64,000 nucleotides of DNA. Origin: Kudoa neothunni (Eukaryota > Cnidaria). Positions 11,542 to 22,152 of this stretch are shown here, piece after piece. The notes beneath the pieces were generated by a model. The model saw only the letters and a program-made list of their open reading frames with translations, was not told the DNA's origin and did not search any database. Where the stretch lies: NCBI GenBank assembly GCA_964304625.1, contig OZ199840.1:8060001-8124000 (forward strand), read 5' to 3'. Within the stretch, counting starts at the first letter, position 1. Every line of letters begins with the position of its first letter. The translations under genes were made by a program, and so were the position numbers.

Positions 11542-12616
11542 TTATTCATTAGGATCCTCTAAAAAGGTCTCTTCGTCCGAATCACTAGAAACTAAAGGAA
11601 TAATATCCATCAGGTTTAGGTTATCTTGAGTATTAGTTGTTTCCAACTCATCATAGAAGACAGGGTTTTCGCTGCGTTGCTCCGTTCCTTCGTCACTGCC
11701 GAAAAATATTAATGTCAATCTAAAATACAAAAATAGTTTACTCGTCCAGATTTATGGTTGATTCGTCCGAATTCTTGTTTGTAGTTTCAAAATCGGATGC
11801 TGATTGTATAGATGAATTCACTCCTGACACCTGTATTATTTCAGCACAATCATCGTCATCCCATATTTCTTGATGAGCTACTCATTCCAATAGATCAAAA
11901 CAACTCCACCATAATTTACTGATTGTGGTGGCCGCATGATCGGATTCAATGAGCGATCGAACCTCTTGTAAAATAGAGGGGACAGTAGATCTCACTTGAT
12001 TCTTGATCAATTTTCTAAATCTGGTCTTTTTGGCATTCCACATCGGCGGAGTCACTTTCAATCAACAGCAGATTATCCAGCTTATAAAAATGCATATTAC
12101 GCCCATCTTTAAGCTTGTAAGCACTTGACCCATAATTATCTGTCTCGGGGAAAGGTTCAATACTACAAACAAGAACCTATACATCCCAATTAAATCATAG
12201 AATTCACCAAGTGTTTTAGTAACTTGGTGAATATCCCCTGTTTTATAGAGATTATGTTTGTGAAAGGTTTTGTGTGTCTCTACTACGGCAGGAAGATCCA
12301 TCATGCGGGCGTAAAATTCAGTGTCCTCAAACAATACAAATCCATTTCGGCAGCCGTCTACACCGATTATGATACCAATTAAAAATGAGTTATTCGAAAA
12401 ATCCATAGTAGATAACGATTTTACCGGTGAATTGAATTTTTAGACGATCTTTCAAGTTACCAGATTGTATATACTCCCTTACCTTATAGCAATATGGCTA
12501 CAGCGAAAGTTACAAGACCCTACCAACATAATCTAAGCCTAATTTACTTCAGGAAAACGTATTATAAACTCATTTTCACACTCAAACACTTTATCTAACT
12601 TAAAACTGGCCGACAT
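11542..12616 (-). CDS. TAF7: TFIID subunit 7 (TAF7/TAFII55)
   Basis: A minus-strand, multi-exon gene for a TFIID component that contacts TAF1 during RNA polymerase II pre-initiation. From the chosen ATG at 12616 the first exon reads MSASFKLDKVFECENE then FIIRFPE, matching the family's opening E-x-QFILRLP. The next exon (REYIQSGNLKDRLKIQFT) is followed by an intron of about 65 nt. Then DGCRNGF leads to the hallmark FYARMMDLPAVVETHKT and NLYKTGDIHQ, corresponding to YSAKLVDLP..VES.KT and LYKTGDISQ of known TAF7. Further down, LKVTPPMWNAKKTRFRK (about 12010-12055) matches the conserved GLTPPMKNVRKRRFRK block. An acidic C-terminus (WDDDD, later SDSDEET) follows and ends at the TAA at 11542. Introns are 22-66 nt and exact acceptors near the C-terminus are uncertain. 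Confidence 0.88.
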
Positions 12617-13376
12617 GACATTACCAAGAGTTTGGACCTTAAACTCTGGTCGTTTTTATTCGGGTCTACTCGTGTCATTTCATGTTTTTTAAAATATAAG
12701 TGAAAATAAAAGAATCTTATGTTTTTTTAAATACATATTATTAAATTTAGTTCGTATTGTAATTTATCATTTTTATAAGCATACAAATTTTTTCCATTTT
12801 TCTTAAATTATCATCAATATTTGAATTGCAGCTTTTTATCAATGTAGAGATTATATAATAACGATCTGAAAACTTTTTAAAATTTGAAATTGTTAATTCT
12901 TAAGTTCGACCTAAATTTTTTGGCTCATGGTAAATTTTTTCTATCAAATATTTAATATCAGTATTGTAAAATGTTTATCATGTAATCTATTGTACTAGAT
13001 TTAAGATGAAAATAAAAATATTTCATATGATATTAATTAATAATAATCGCGATAATCCTTGAGTATATATTTTGTTCTTTAAATAGTTAAAAACTTCCAA
13101 AAAAACATTTGGGATATTTTCTCGCTGTATTGTTATGGATATTGTTGCTTTTCCAATAAAACCGAAATAAGAATCTTGTAAAAAAAAATTCGCAAACTAA
13201 AACAAACCCCTCAAAATGCTATTACGCAAAATAAAGATGATTTGTCTATTTGTGGTATGGATACTCGAATAAATTGATCAGTAGCATAAGGATAGTGCGC
13301 GCGCTATATACTTTGATGAATATATTATAGCACTGTACTTATACAACAAATCAACATAAAGGAAACCAAAATAAAA
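12617..13376. other. Intergenic region upstream of TAF7 and downstream of TRAPPC1
   Basis: No gene was recognised. A GTGCGCGCGCTATATA island (about 13297-13312) resembles the alternating GC islands elsewhere. The region lies between the 5' end of TAF7 and the 3' end of TRAPPC1, both on the minus strand, so it must hold the TAF7 promoter. Confidence 0.5.
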
Positions 13377-13969
13377 TTAAGAATATGACGGATTTGATTT
13401 TATTAAAGTATCGATTCTCTTGCGGAACGATTCACCAAATGTGTTACAACTTTGATCAACTTCATTCGGTATGTCGATTGTGGTTTGACTATGAATCTGA
13501 AAAAAAGAATTTCAATTTAAGATGAGTTATAAAAACAACTTCTAGAATAGCTTTCATCAAGTTGTCAGCATCTTGGAATTCGGTGTCAGTGTTGAGCACA
13601 AATTTTAGGCCATTTATCGATTCAAAATAATTCAATTTGTAGGTTTTTGTTGTGTAGCTTACCAGTTTTTCTTGTCTAAAGTAAAAGATTATTTTATATC
13701 CAACTTCAATATATCTGCAAACAATAATTTCAGATTGATTCAAATTACTCATCCTTGTCGGATATTCGTTCAATCATATTTCTCAACGAATACAACATAC
13801 CATACATAAGTTTATATTCCTTCAATGAAGAATATTAAAATAAGAAACATTTTAAAAACGGAGATATTACTTCTTGTTTTGATAGAGAGGAATAATTTGT
13901 CCTGTTCCATTCAAAATAATATAAACAAGTTCCTTTGTTATCAAAAATATAGAGATTGTTTATGGTCAT
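13377..13969 (-). CDS. TRAPPC1: TRAPP complex subunit 1 (TRAPPC1/Bet5)
   Basis: A small longin-fold subunit of the TRAPP tethering/GEF complex that activates Rab1 and related Rabs in ER-Golgi traffic. The first exon starts at 13969 with MTINNLYIFDNKGTCLYYFE, matching the family's MTI.NLYLFDRNG start. A central exon (about 13545-13720) carries LVSYTTKTYKLNYFES then INGLKFVLNTDTEFQD, equivalent to the highly conserved F.TSRYKLHYYETPTGIK.V..TD. A last exon (about 13377-13490) ends CNTFGESFRKRIDTLIKS, matching the family's C-terminal F...L..Y. Total length is close to the usual about 145 residues. Introns are short. The gene begins 37 bp downstream of a minus-strand open frame at 14007-14276. Confidence 0.88.
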
Positions 13970-14006
13970 TTCGTGGATGTGGTAGATGGGCTAAAAGAAA
14001 GTATTT

Positions 14007-14276
14007 TTACCTGTATATGTTTTGAGCCGACGTGCCCCGAAGAGCTAATAAGACTTGGATCGTTTGATATCGGCCTCGTAATGTACGTGGTCGGTGAAGC
14101 CACCGTTTGAAATATATTTTTAAATCAATCCAAATATTATTACGATCATAAGATGAATCCATCACACTCATTAAACCCGCCTGTGACAAAGATAAATAAT
14201 CTAGCTTGACTGTATAGATAGGAAGACACCTTGTAACACTTATAACGACGTCACGTTTTTGAAACAACATATTCAA
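14007..14276 (-). CDS. Hypothetical short open frame upstream of TRAPPC1
   Basis: An 89-codon frame from ATG at 14276, with stop 37 bp before the TRAPPC1 start on the same strand. The sequence (MNMLFQKRDVVISVTRCLP at the start; basic HRPRTLRGRYQ near the end) was not recognised. It could be an upstream gene, an alternative 5' exon of TRAPPC1, or chance. No splice-linked exons were identified upstream. Confidence 0.25.
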   Translation of the reverse strand: MNMLFQKRDVVISVTRCLPIYTVKLDYLSLSQAGLMSVMDSSYDRNNIWIDLKIYFKRWLHRPRTLRGRYQTIQVLLALRGTSAQNIYR

Positions 14277-15243
14277 GCTGTATTAAATTATAAATAGTTT
14301 ATTTGAAAATTATTAACAATATTAATTAACACATATACTTACGTTACAATTATTACAACTAAAATCCTCATTTTGAATAAATGATTTTAGAGTCCGATTG
14401 AGTTTGGTCGATGCTGAACTAAGATGTGAGCAGTTGACATTTTTAATCACGTCAACTTCCACAAATTATTATTTTATAAGTTTTATATAAGAATATTGAG
14501 ATAAATAATTCAGTGATTTAATACTTCGCCTGGTTTTCCTGACAAGCAACTATGTTATGGCAAAATTATTTAGTGACTTAATATAGCGTGAATTTTTTTA
14601 TGATGATCAATATTGTTCATCAATTTATGTGAATTTACACATTTAAATTGAAAAATCTTCAAGTAATAAATAAGTTACTTTAAATTTGAAATTTATAATT
14701 TCGAAGGTTGAAGTATTGCATATAAAATTCCACTTATTGATTAAAAAGGAATAATTCAATATTTCATATAAATCATAATTTTCATAAAAAGTATACAAAT
14801 AAGTCACAGTAAATTTTTACCACAGAAAGGTAATAATATATTACCCCGGGAATAAATTGAGTAACATCAAAGTTGGATAGGGGAAATATTTGCATTATGG
14901 CTTTGTGACGTAATTCAGGATTTTCTAGGAATTATATTACTCCGGTTATTAAACTCAATAAGAATTAGGCAGAAATTCTTAAAATGTTTCTAGGTACACG
15001 TATTTAACATTTATTTATAAAACTATTTTCACATTATTAATCTTTATATTTTTCCCTACTAAATTATGAAAAATAAAGAAATTTGAGATGATTGTAAATT
15101 TTGTAAAATAGACGGCTAGTAATATAAATGTTAGCGAACTTAACAGACTAAAACAATATTAACGTTGAATTAATTATAAATATTAATCATTTCTAAATTA
15201 TTGTTTTGAGCCATGCAGTATAAACATAACTCCACGTGTTTTG
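14277..15243. other. AT-rich spacer
   Basis: No coding sequence, RNA gene or clear repeat was recognised in this stretch of nearly 1 kb. Confidence 0.4.
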
Positions 15244-15993
15244 CGAGTTTGGTTGAACTACAATGAGTGATTCGAATTCAGACAATTCTCATGTTGGAAT
15301 GAAATTTGAAACTGTAACATGTAGATTATGTAAGGGTTGTAATCCACCAACCATAGATGTGCGATCGAGAGCAGTGCGGTATGGCACCACCGCCTTTTAA
15401 TGCAAAGAACCCAGGTTCGGACCTTGTGTTACGGAAACTCTCAAAAGTTTCAAATTGTATATTAAAGAGTATGAGAAAAGTCATTTTGTGAATTTAAAGA
15501 TTCAAGAAGAATCGACTCAGTGCAAAATCGGGTTAATCGAAATATTTAAGACACGCTAGTGTATTTTGAAATAACTTATGTATGCTAAGTTGGAGTCTAT
15601 TACCGAAATAGAGGTGAGGTAAAGGCGAACGCAAAAAATTCCCTTAAGAAAGGATTTCCCATTTATAGTTAGTTACATTAAGAGTAAGTGTAGATGGAAA
15701 TTTCCTGGAGATTAGATCTTCTAGCACTACCCATAACCATCCAAATGATCCATAAATCTATGAAAACTTACTCATTCAGAGGAAATTAAACCAATGTGAT
15801 GGCTATTTGTCGAAGTTTCCTTCTCTCGGAGCAAACAAAAAGCTCATACAAGCCAAGATATATGACGAGACGGGCAAGGATATATATACCTTTGAAAGCT
15901 GTCCATAACATTAAAAAATCCTCCAAAGTCGGATCTGATAACATTGCTTTAGTTGTAGAAATTTTAAAAAATCAATACACAGCTTGTGAGTAA
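15244..15993 (+). pseudogene. Decayed FLYWCH/MULE-like zinc-finger coding sequence
   Basis: Broken plus-strand coding traces occur in order. The first is an ATG at 15262 opening MSDSNSDNSHVGMKFE with a CRLCKGC motif. After an interruption by SINE-like sequence comes YEKSHFVNLKIQEE. At about 15668-15700 KSKCRWKFPGD is followed by a THNHPNDP-IYENLLIQ segment, and later KLIQAKIYDETGKDIYTFES. A W/C pair followed by H-N-H-P is the pattern of FLYWCH-type zinc fingers, which often accompany MULE transposases. Several stops and frame changes make it non-functional. The family assignment is tentative. Confidence 0.4.
15358..15440 (+). repeat. tRNA-derived SINE head (candidate)
   Basis: The sequence GAGCAGTGCGGTATGGCACC resembles an RNA polymerase III A box region. 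About 35 bp later CCAGGTTCGGACCT resembles a B box (GGTTCGANNCC). Spacing and order are right for a tRNA-like promoter. A full cloverleaf is not convincing, so a SINE head or degenerate tRNA pseudogene is preferred over a real tRNA. It interrupts the FLYWCH-like remnant. Confidence 0.5.
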
Positions 15994-16167
15994 AAGTTAA
16001 TGGGATTAAAAATTATCATTACGCAAGCGTGCGTGCCTTTTAGGACTAGAATTTACCCCTCAAATAACTTCTGCTATGGCTAAACCACTATAAAACATTA
16101 AAATAAATATGAATTTCGCCTCCATGTTAAGGGGGTAATTTTGAAAAAATGGTTGAGAACCCCTGCC
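15985..16167 (-). repeat. Repeat family A with hAT-like terminus
   Basis: A roughly 180-bp unit ending TTGAGAACCCCTG (a hAT-type end, CAGGGGTTCTCAA on the other strand). It contains the motifs GGGATTAAAAATTATCATTACGC, a GCGTGCGTGCC core and AGAATTTACCCC. A closely similar unit with the same order lies at 20508-20691. Shorter related copies lie at 16470-16690 (opposite orientation), 32080-32170, 50365-50560 and 60670-60790. It is interpreted as a non-autonomous DNA transposon family. Confidence 0.65.
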
Positions 16168-17426
16168 TTACGCTAATACTGGGGTGGGAAAATTACGATC
16201 TACGAGCTCTTTCATTACGAATCTCAGCCAAATTTTATATTACTCAGTATTTGTCATGTATTTCATTCTCCTTGCGTAGAAAAAAATTCTAAAGTAATTT
16301 GACCTATTCGATTTGAAATGAAATAAATTAAAATAAAAAATTATTGCTCTATTTGCATTCTAAATTTAATATAAAGACTATGTTTGAATGTCGTTACTCC
16401 CTATCATAACACATTGTCTCCATGTGGCCAGCGGATAAAAAATTTCCCCCATACATGCATTAATAGTGATTAATTTTAGTCCTAACAGACATGCACGTAC
16501 GCACAATAACAAATTTTAATCCCAGCAATTTTTACGTACAAGCTGCATATAAATTTAATTTTTTATATCTGCTATATAATTTATTTGTGGACCACCACTT
16601 GACTCTTCGGGGCTATTAATAATAAATTGTAACCACAAATAGTGAAATCTGAATATTATTTACTATACCAATAGCCACTTTTTGATTCAGTAACTAATTT
16701 ATCACAATTCAACCAGGCTCAAGTACGAAAGAGATTATAAATGGATTAGTGCGTAATCATCTTAGGGTCAAATCATGTCCTTTATCATTAAATCAACAAT
16801 CCAACGATATCATAGTTGATATTGCATTGTTGCAAATTTATTTTAGATTACAAGAAAGGAAATATCGACCCAAAACAACTAATATAAAAGAAGTTACCAT
16901 GGATAGGGATATATTTCCTTAAAATAAGGGATTAATCCCCTACAAAGTAATACCTAACTTTAGACTATTATTCTAAAGGTTAAAATATCTTAAAAACAAT
17001 TCAATATATAAATTATCAAACAGATATATTAAATAATAATACAACGAGTTACGACGAGCATAAAATATGGAAATTTAGAATATAATTTTCGAGCTATTGT
17101 CGATTCTTCCAACTTTGGATTATATTGGCAATAATTAAAAAATAAATCCAATATGACCCCCTAATTTCTCAGACTGTTGAAAATGGATTTAGACAGTAAA
17201 AAAATTTATGCGTAAATTTCTAATAAAAGAATCGTTCAGCGCTATTTTCAGTTAATGTTTTATTCAACAACAGTGTGAAGATAATGATACATGGAATGAA
17301 TTAATGGCATAAATGTGGTTAATTGATGACCGCCGTTGAAGGTCGTATCAATCTAACTAAACCATGTGTAACAGTTAATATTATTATCGGTGAGTAACGA
17401 ACCCCTTTGTACAGATAGAATTTTTA
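16168..17426. other. Intergenic region with a second, inverted family A copy
   Basis: It contains a family A-related copy in opposite orientation at about 16470-16690 (TTTTAGTCCTAACAGACATG, GCACGTACGCACAATAAC, TTTTAATCCCAGCAATTTTT, then CAATAGCCACTTTTT). That copy matches the 50.37-50.56 kb copy over a longer stretch than the 16.0 kb unit. The remainder is AT-rich with no gene recognised; the SLC28 promoter is expected near its end. Confidence 0.5.
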
Positions 17427-19849
17427 ATGACCATTGAATTTGAGTTGGAGGATGTTAATGAGGGGAACACCACAATTCGACGCGAAGGCGACGTTATACC
17501 AACCACTCCGATTCCTATAGTGAGAACCTGTGCCCAGGTGAACACCAATTTGAATGATAGTGGTCAAGATAAAGTAAATTTTAACAATCTGCATTTGGGC
17601 GACGCTTCTACATAATCATGTGGATATAGGAACGCATACGTCCATTCCCTACGAATTTGAAATTTACCCTAAGGAAAAAGTACGAAGTCCCTTCAGATAA
17701 TGAATCTTCCAAAATGGCTCATCTAAAGGTCACATTTAAGAACTTCAAGTACATAATCAAGTCGAATATTGCTAGCACAATGAAAATAGTATTCTTCTTA
17801 TTGGTCACTGTATTTGTGATCTATGCTTGTTGTTATAATTTCAATAAAGCAAAGCCAGTTTTGGTTTTGTATTGTTTGATTATGGCATATTTGTTGGTTG
17901 TCAATACATTATATTTTTTGGGTGACTTGATAAACCGGCTTTTTAAGCCGACACTGAAAATGGTGAATAATTATTCTCCATTCATTATTCGAGTGATGTT
18001 GGCTTATGTCATCATAACGTTTTGTTTGTTTGTTGGAGTGTGGATGAAACGAACAAAGTACAATGCGATTTCAGTCACAGGCTACATCACAATTTTATCA
18101 ATAGCTGTTTTATTTTCGAAATCCTCCAAAAATGTATATAATAAATGTGTTGTTGATTGTTGTTTCCAAGAATACAACCACTTAGATCAATCCAAGAACT
18201 GTTATAATGGCGTTGGCATTTCAAATGTTGATCAATTTTGTGTGTTGTCGACTGAATTTTGGCGTGTCAGCCATCAAAGGTGCCTCCAACTTTATAAGTT
18301 ATGTGATTGATCATTCGAAATACGGAGCGAAAATTCTGTTCAACGAGGGAATTTTGGAGATGTTCATATTTAAGGTTCGACGGTTTCAGCACTTTTATAG
18401 TCAACATTTATTACACATTGCGTATCGATTGTTGATGGCTAAAGTTGACTTAAAACGTGGAGGGCGAATAAGACATTGATGAAAAATACGATTTTTTCAT
18501 TTATTAACTTTGATTTTTAAATTATTTATGACTAATAATTTAAATTTATTGTATCTATATTTATTTAATGTTACCGCTATCATGGGCATGTGTATTAATT
18601 GAGATGGTTCATTTGTGTGGATATGTGTAACGAGGTGATTTAGATTTTTCCACCTTTGGTGTTTTTCAGTGCTCTGATCAATCTGCTCTATTATATTGGA
18701 ATAATGGGATGGATAACAGAAAAAGGTGCGTCTTTCATGAAAATATTTCTCTGCATAACGAATATCGAATCGGTGTGTACATTTGCGAATATTTTTTTGG
18801 GAGGTGTTGAGGCGTCATTGCTAATCAAACCCTATCTATCTGTGGTGACCAAATCGGAAATGATGCTGATAATGGCTGGTGGGTTTTCCAGTATAGCTGG
18901 AGGTATGCTGGCTGTGTTCATCAATATGGGCATACCAGGTGTACATCTGATCACCTCTTGTCTTATGTCGCCATTTGGAACTGTCGCATTGACCAAAATT
19001 ATCTACCCAGATACTAAAAAACACAAAAAACCTCCCAATAATAACGATGAAACTTTGAGAACGTATAAATCTATTATCCACCTAGCAATAGTCTGATCTA
19101 ACATTTAGAAAAGAGGAAAACTTTCTTCATGCAATCTCTGAAGGTGCGGCTGCTGCGGTTGGCTTGATAGCATACATTGTGGTGAATCTGATGGCTTTTT
19201 ATTCAATTGGACACCTCGCTAATAGTTGTCTGAGTTATTTGGCACAACTTGTGTCTTCTTATACACTTTCGTTGGAGGTTTTTTATTCAACTTCATCTTT
19301 CTTTTTGTAATGAATATGGAAATTAATTTGGGGGTTTAGATTATCTTCTCCTATCTTTTCTTTCCATTTTCTGTTCTTATGGGAGTTGAACCCCAAGATC
19401 GTTTCAAAATCTCTGAACTTTTGGGAACCAAACTTTTTGTCAATGAACTCATTGCTTTTGAAAAACTCAAGGAATATGTTTCAAGATCAGAAATTACTGT
19501 ATTTTTACACCAAACCTAATCGTGTTTTTATTAAGTTGTTTTCTCTAGAAACGTACTGAAATAATTGGGACGTACGCGTTGTGCAGTTTTTCTAATTTCG
19601 CCAATTTGGGATTTACTATCGGAGGCATGACTGTTCTCGCTCCAGAGAGAGCCAAACAAATCGCTAAACTTCTCCCTATATCTTTCTGCTGCGGTTTCAT
19701 GGTTTCCATCGTGAATGGAACTATAGCAGGTATTTTCCAATTAAATAATAATTATTTTCATCAAATATAAAAATATTAATTTTCCAAACATTTCACAAAT
19801 TTGACGATCAAAACTAAAAATTTTCGTAGGGTTTATGGCCAACGTTTAA
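17427..19849 (+). CDS. SLC28-like: Concentrative nucleoside transporter (SLC28/CNT family)
   Basis: A sodium- or proton-coupled plasma-membrane nucleoside importer in about nine exons with short introns. A hydrophilic N-terminus (exon from ATG 17427, spliced at about 17573 to 17630) precedes membrane segments such as IVFFLLVTVFVIYACC and VLYCLIMAYLLVV. The CNT core follows. VFFSALINLLYYIGIMGWI matches the family FFS..I..LYYLG. Then come IESVCTFANIFLGGVEASLL, IKPYLSVVTKSEMMLIMAGG and HLITSCLMSPFGTVALTKII with YPD. The C-terminal half has a GVEPQDRF loop, LLGTKLFVNELIAFEKL, GTYALCSFSNFANLGFTIGG and LAPERAKQIAKLLP, then NGTIAGFMANV and a stop at 19847. The usual G-Q-T-E substrate motif of hairpin 1 reads G-G-V-E here, and the usual GxS before ES is altered. 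Confidence 0.88.
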
Positions 19850-22152
19850 TTAAACCATCCTTATTGGTTTAATGAGAAATTGTATCCAACTATTGCCTTC
19901 AGATACAGTTTATTTTAGATTTAGTCTCATACTGATCTTTGTAAATTTTACGTATACAAGTATATTTGTTTTGTTCGGCAGCGTTTTCAATTTTTAAACT
20001 TGTACAATCTAAAAATTAATTACAATATTTATGTAAATTAATATATATTTTTTATTGATGTTGATAGTTTACACGGACACGGAGAAGTTTTCCGCCTAAT
20101 TTTCTATTGAAGGAGTTTTGTATAAACATAATGGAGAATTCAATTTATAAGTTCCGTAGATTTTTATCAAATACAGGCGTCTTATTGTTTCTCATTCGAA
20201 TGCGACTTATTTCGTTTAATTCTCAAAATAATTTTATTGTATCACTCCCAAAACACTAATATTTAAAACGGCTTGCCGTCACATTATTTTAAGGCAAAGG
20301 CTAATGGCACGATAAAAATTAATCATAAATAGTACGGGCTTGTGCGCGAATTAAAGTTTTTATTTGTAACATCTATTACTTTCAAGTTTTTTACAGATTT
20401 AATTTTGTATAATTCTCCTTATTTAATTATTTCTAGTCCCCTGCTTCGCTCTTGGGGGAAAAAATATTGAAATTTAATAGCACCAAAAAAATCAAATCTT
20501 TAAACGACCTGTGAATAAAAGTTTCTGGGATTAAAAATTGTTATCAAACAGACGTACATACCTTTAGAATTAGAATTTACCGTGAAAATATCCTCTGTCT
20601 TAGCTAAACAAGTATCAACCCCTAAAGTAAATATGAATTTGACTTCCAAGTTAAGAGGGTAAATTTGAAAAACTGATTGAGAACCCCTGATTTAAGATAT
20701 AAATAATAATCCGTCCCATTTTTAAATTTACTCTCTCATTCCTGCTCTAGTGGTCTTTCTATATTTTAAAACTGCATATTGGAAAATAAATATGTTATGA
20801 AACAGACCATCCTCCTTATAAATGAGATGTTTGTCACATCAGGCGATTAACTTGGGCAGAAATCAATCTCAGCGAATTGTACGCAACTATTCAGGAAACT
20901 CGAAGATCCCTAAAACTATCTAAATTTCATTTTGTAAAAATTATTCTAAATAAAGAAGATCAGAATATTTGATTTGAGATGACCTATCACAAAGTCTATT
21001 CCAGTGGTTCTTAACCTTTTTTCCTTGCGAACCCCTACTGTGTTCAATGGATTTATCACGGTCTCCATCTTTTTAAAATGCGCTATCCAATCATACACGT
21101 AAGTGTTTAAACCCTTTCGTTCTCATTGTTTATTTCAATGAATAGGTTAAAAATGATTTAGAATTATTTATCTTTAAAAAAATAAAATTGAAATTGTATA
21201 TTATTAGTTTAATTTTGAAAATTCTCGATGCAAAAAGAAAATCAGGGAACGGAAGGGTTAACATAAATTATTTATCTAATATCCCCAATTTTACTAAAAT
21301 ATTTATTATATAAATTAATTGAGTAATGTCATTTTTAAAGATATATATAACAAATTTCTAATCACTAAGACATGAATCATTTTTGGTACTCAACAAAAAA
21401 ATTAACAACAACGAACTCCTTCCTGTAATTTTTTAAGAAATTACCAAAACTCAAACCAAATATAGATAATGACGCATAATATTTAAAATAAAAAATTTCA
21501 TGAAATATATTGAATCATTATATATACATATGTAAATGTTTAAAAGTAAAATCCATTAAAAATTTCAACGTGAAAAATTTTCTTACAATGATCGAAATAT
21601 TTTTACTATATAAATCTCTATTTACGTTAATTATTATTTTTATTAAAACGAAGAGTTAACATAGAAATAATTATTATATAAAAAACACGAGATTAATGCA
21701 AAAACGTATTTTTCTATATAAATAATAGGCATTAAAAGAATATTTAATGAGATTTTTTAGTTGCTTTCTATCAATAGGTATGGTATAGGTTCAGGGACAT
21801 TTGACAAAGTATTCGAAAGGGAAACGATTATACAAGCGATTTCGTGAGTTAATTTGTATGATGACTAGCATAAAAACATCCAATCTAATCACAATAGGGT
21901 GTCGTAAAAGGAGTAATCATTCTAACTACATAGTCTGCAACATCAAGAAACATGTTTTTGGAATCTTTAGTTTATCAAATAACCTACTGAATGACCTTTG
22001 TTTTTTATAGCTCTTTTCGCGAAATAAATTATAACACAAGGAAATTTTATAAAAAATATAGAATATTTATAAGAAACAATAGCGCAATAATATATATTTC
22101 AAATTTTTACGAATTACGCTAATGTCTACAAATATCTAATTATAATGGATAT
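19850..22152. other. Repeat-bearing intergenic region
   Basis: No gene was recognised over 2.3 kb. It holds a family A copy (20508-20691) and an isolated hAT-type end CAGTGGTTCTTAACC at about 21004, followed by GCGAACCCCTACTG. Its partner end was not found. A weak frame at 21801-22010 has no recognisable features. Confidence 0.55.
20508..20691 (-). repeat. Repeat family A copy with hAT-like terminus
   Basis: It matches the 15985-16167 unit throughout: GGGATTAAAAATTG, AATTAGAATTTACCG, TTAGCTAAACAAG, AAATATGAATTTGACTTCC, TTAAGAGGGTAAATTTG, and the end GATTGAGAACCCCTG. The two copies are diverged by point changes and small indels. Confidence 0.65.

Noticed and set aside
15358-15440. A functional tRNA gene
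   Set aside because: A- and B-box-like motifs are present but acceptor and anticodon stems do not pair convincingly, so a SINE or pseudo-tRNA is more likely.
18836-19081. Minus-strand frame over the SLC28 exon
   Set aside because: It is antisense to the clearly conserved transporter core.
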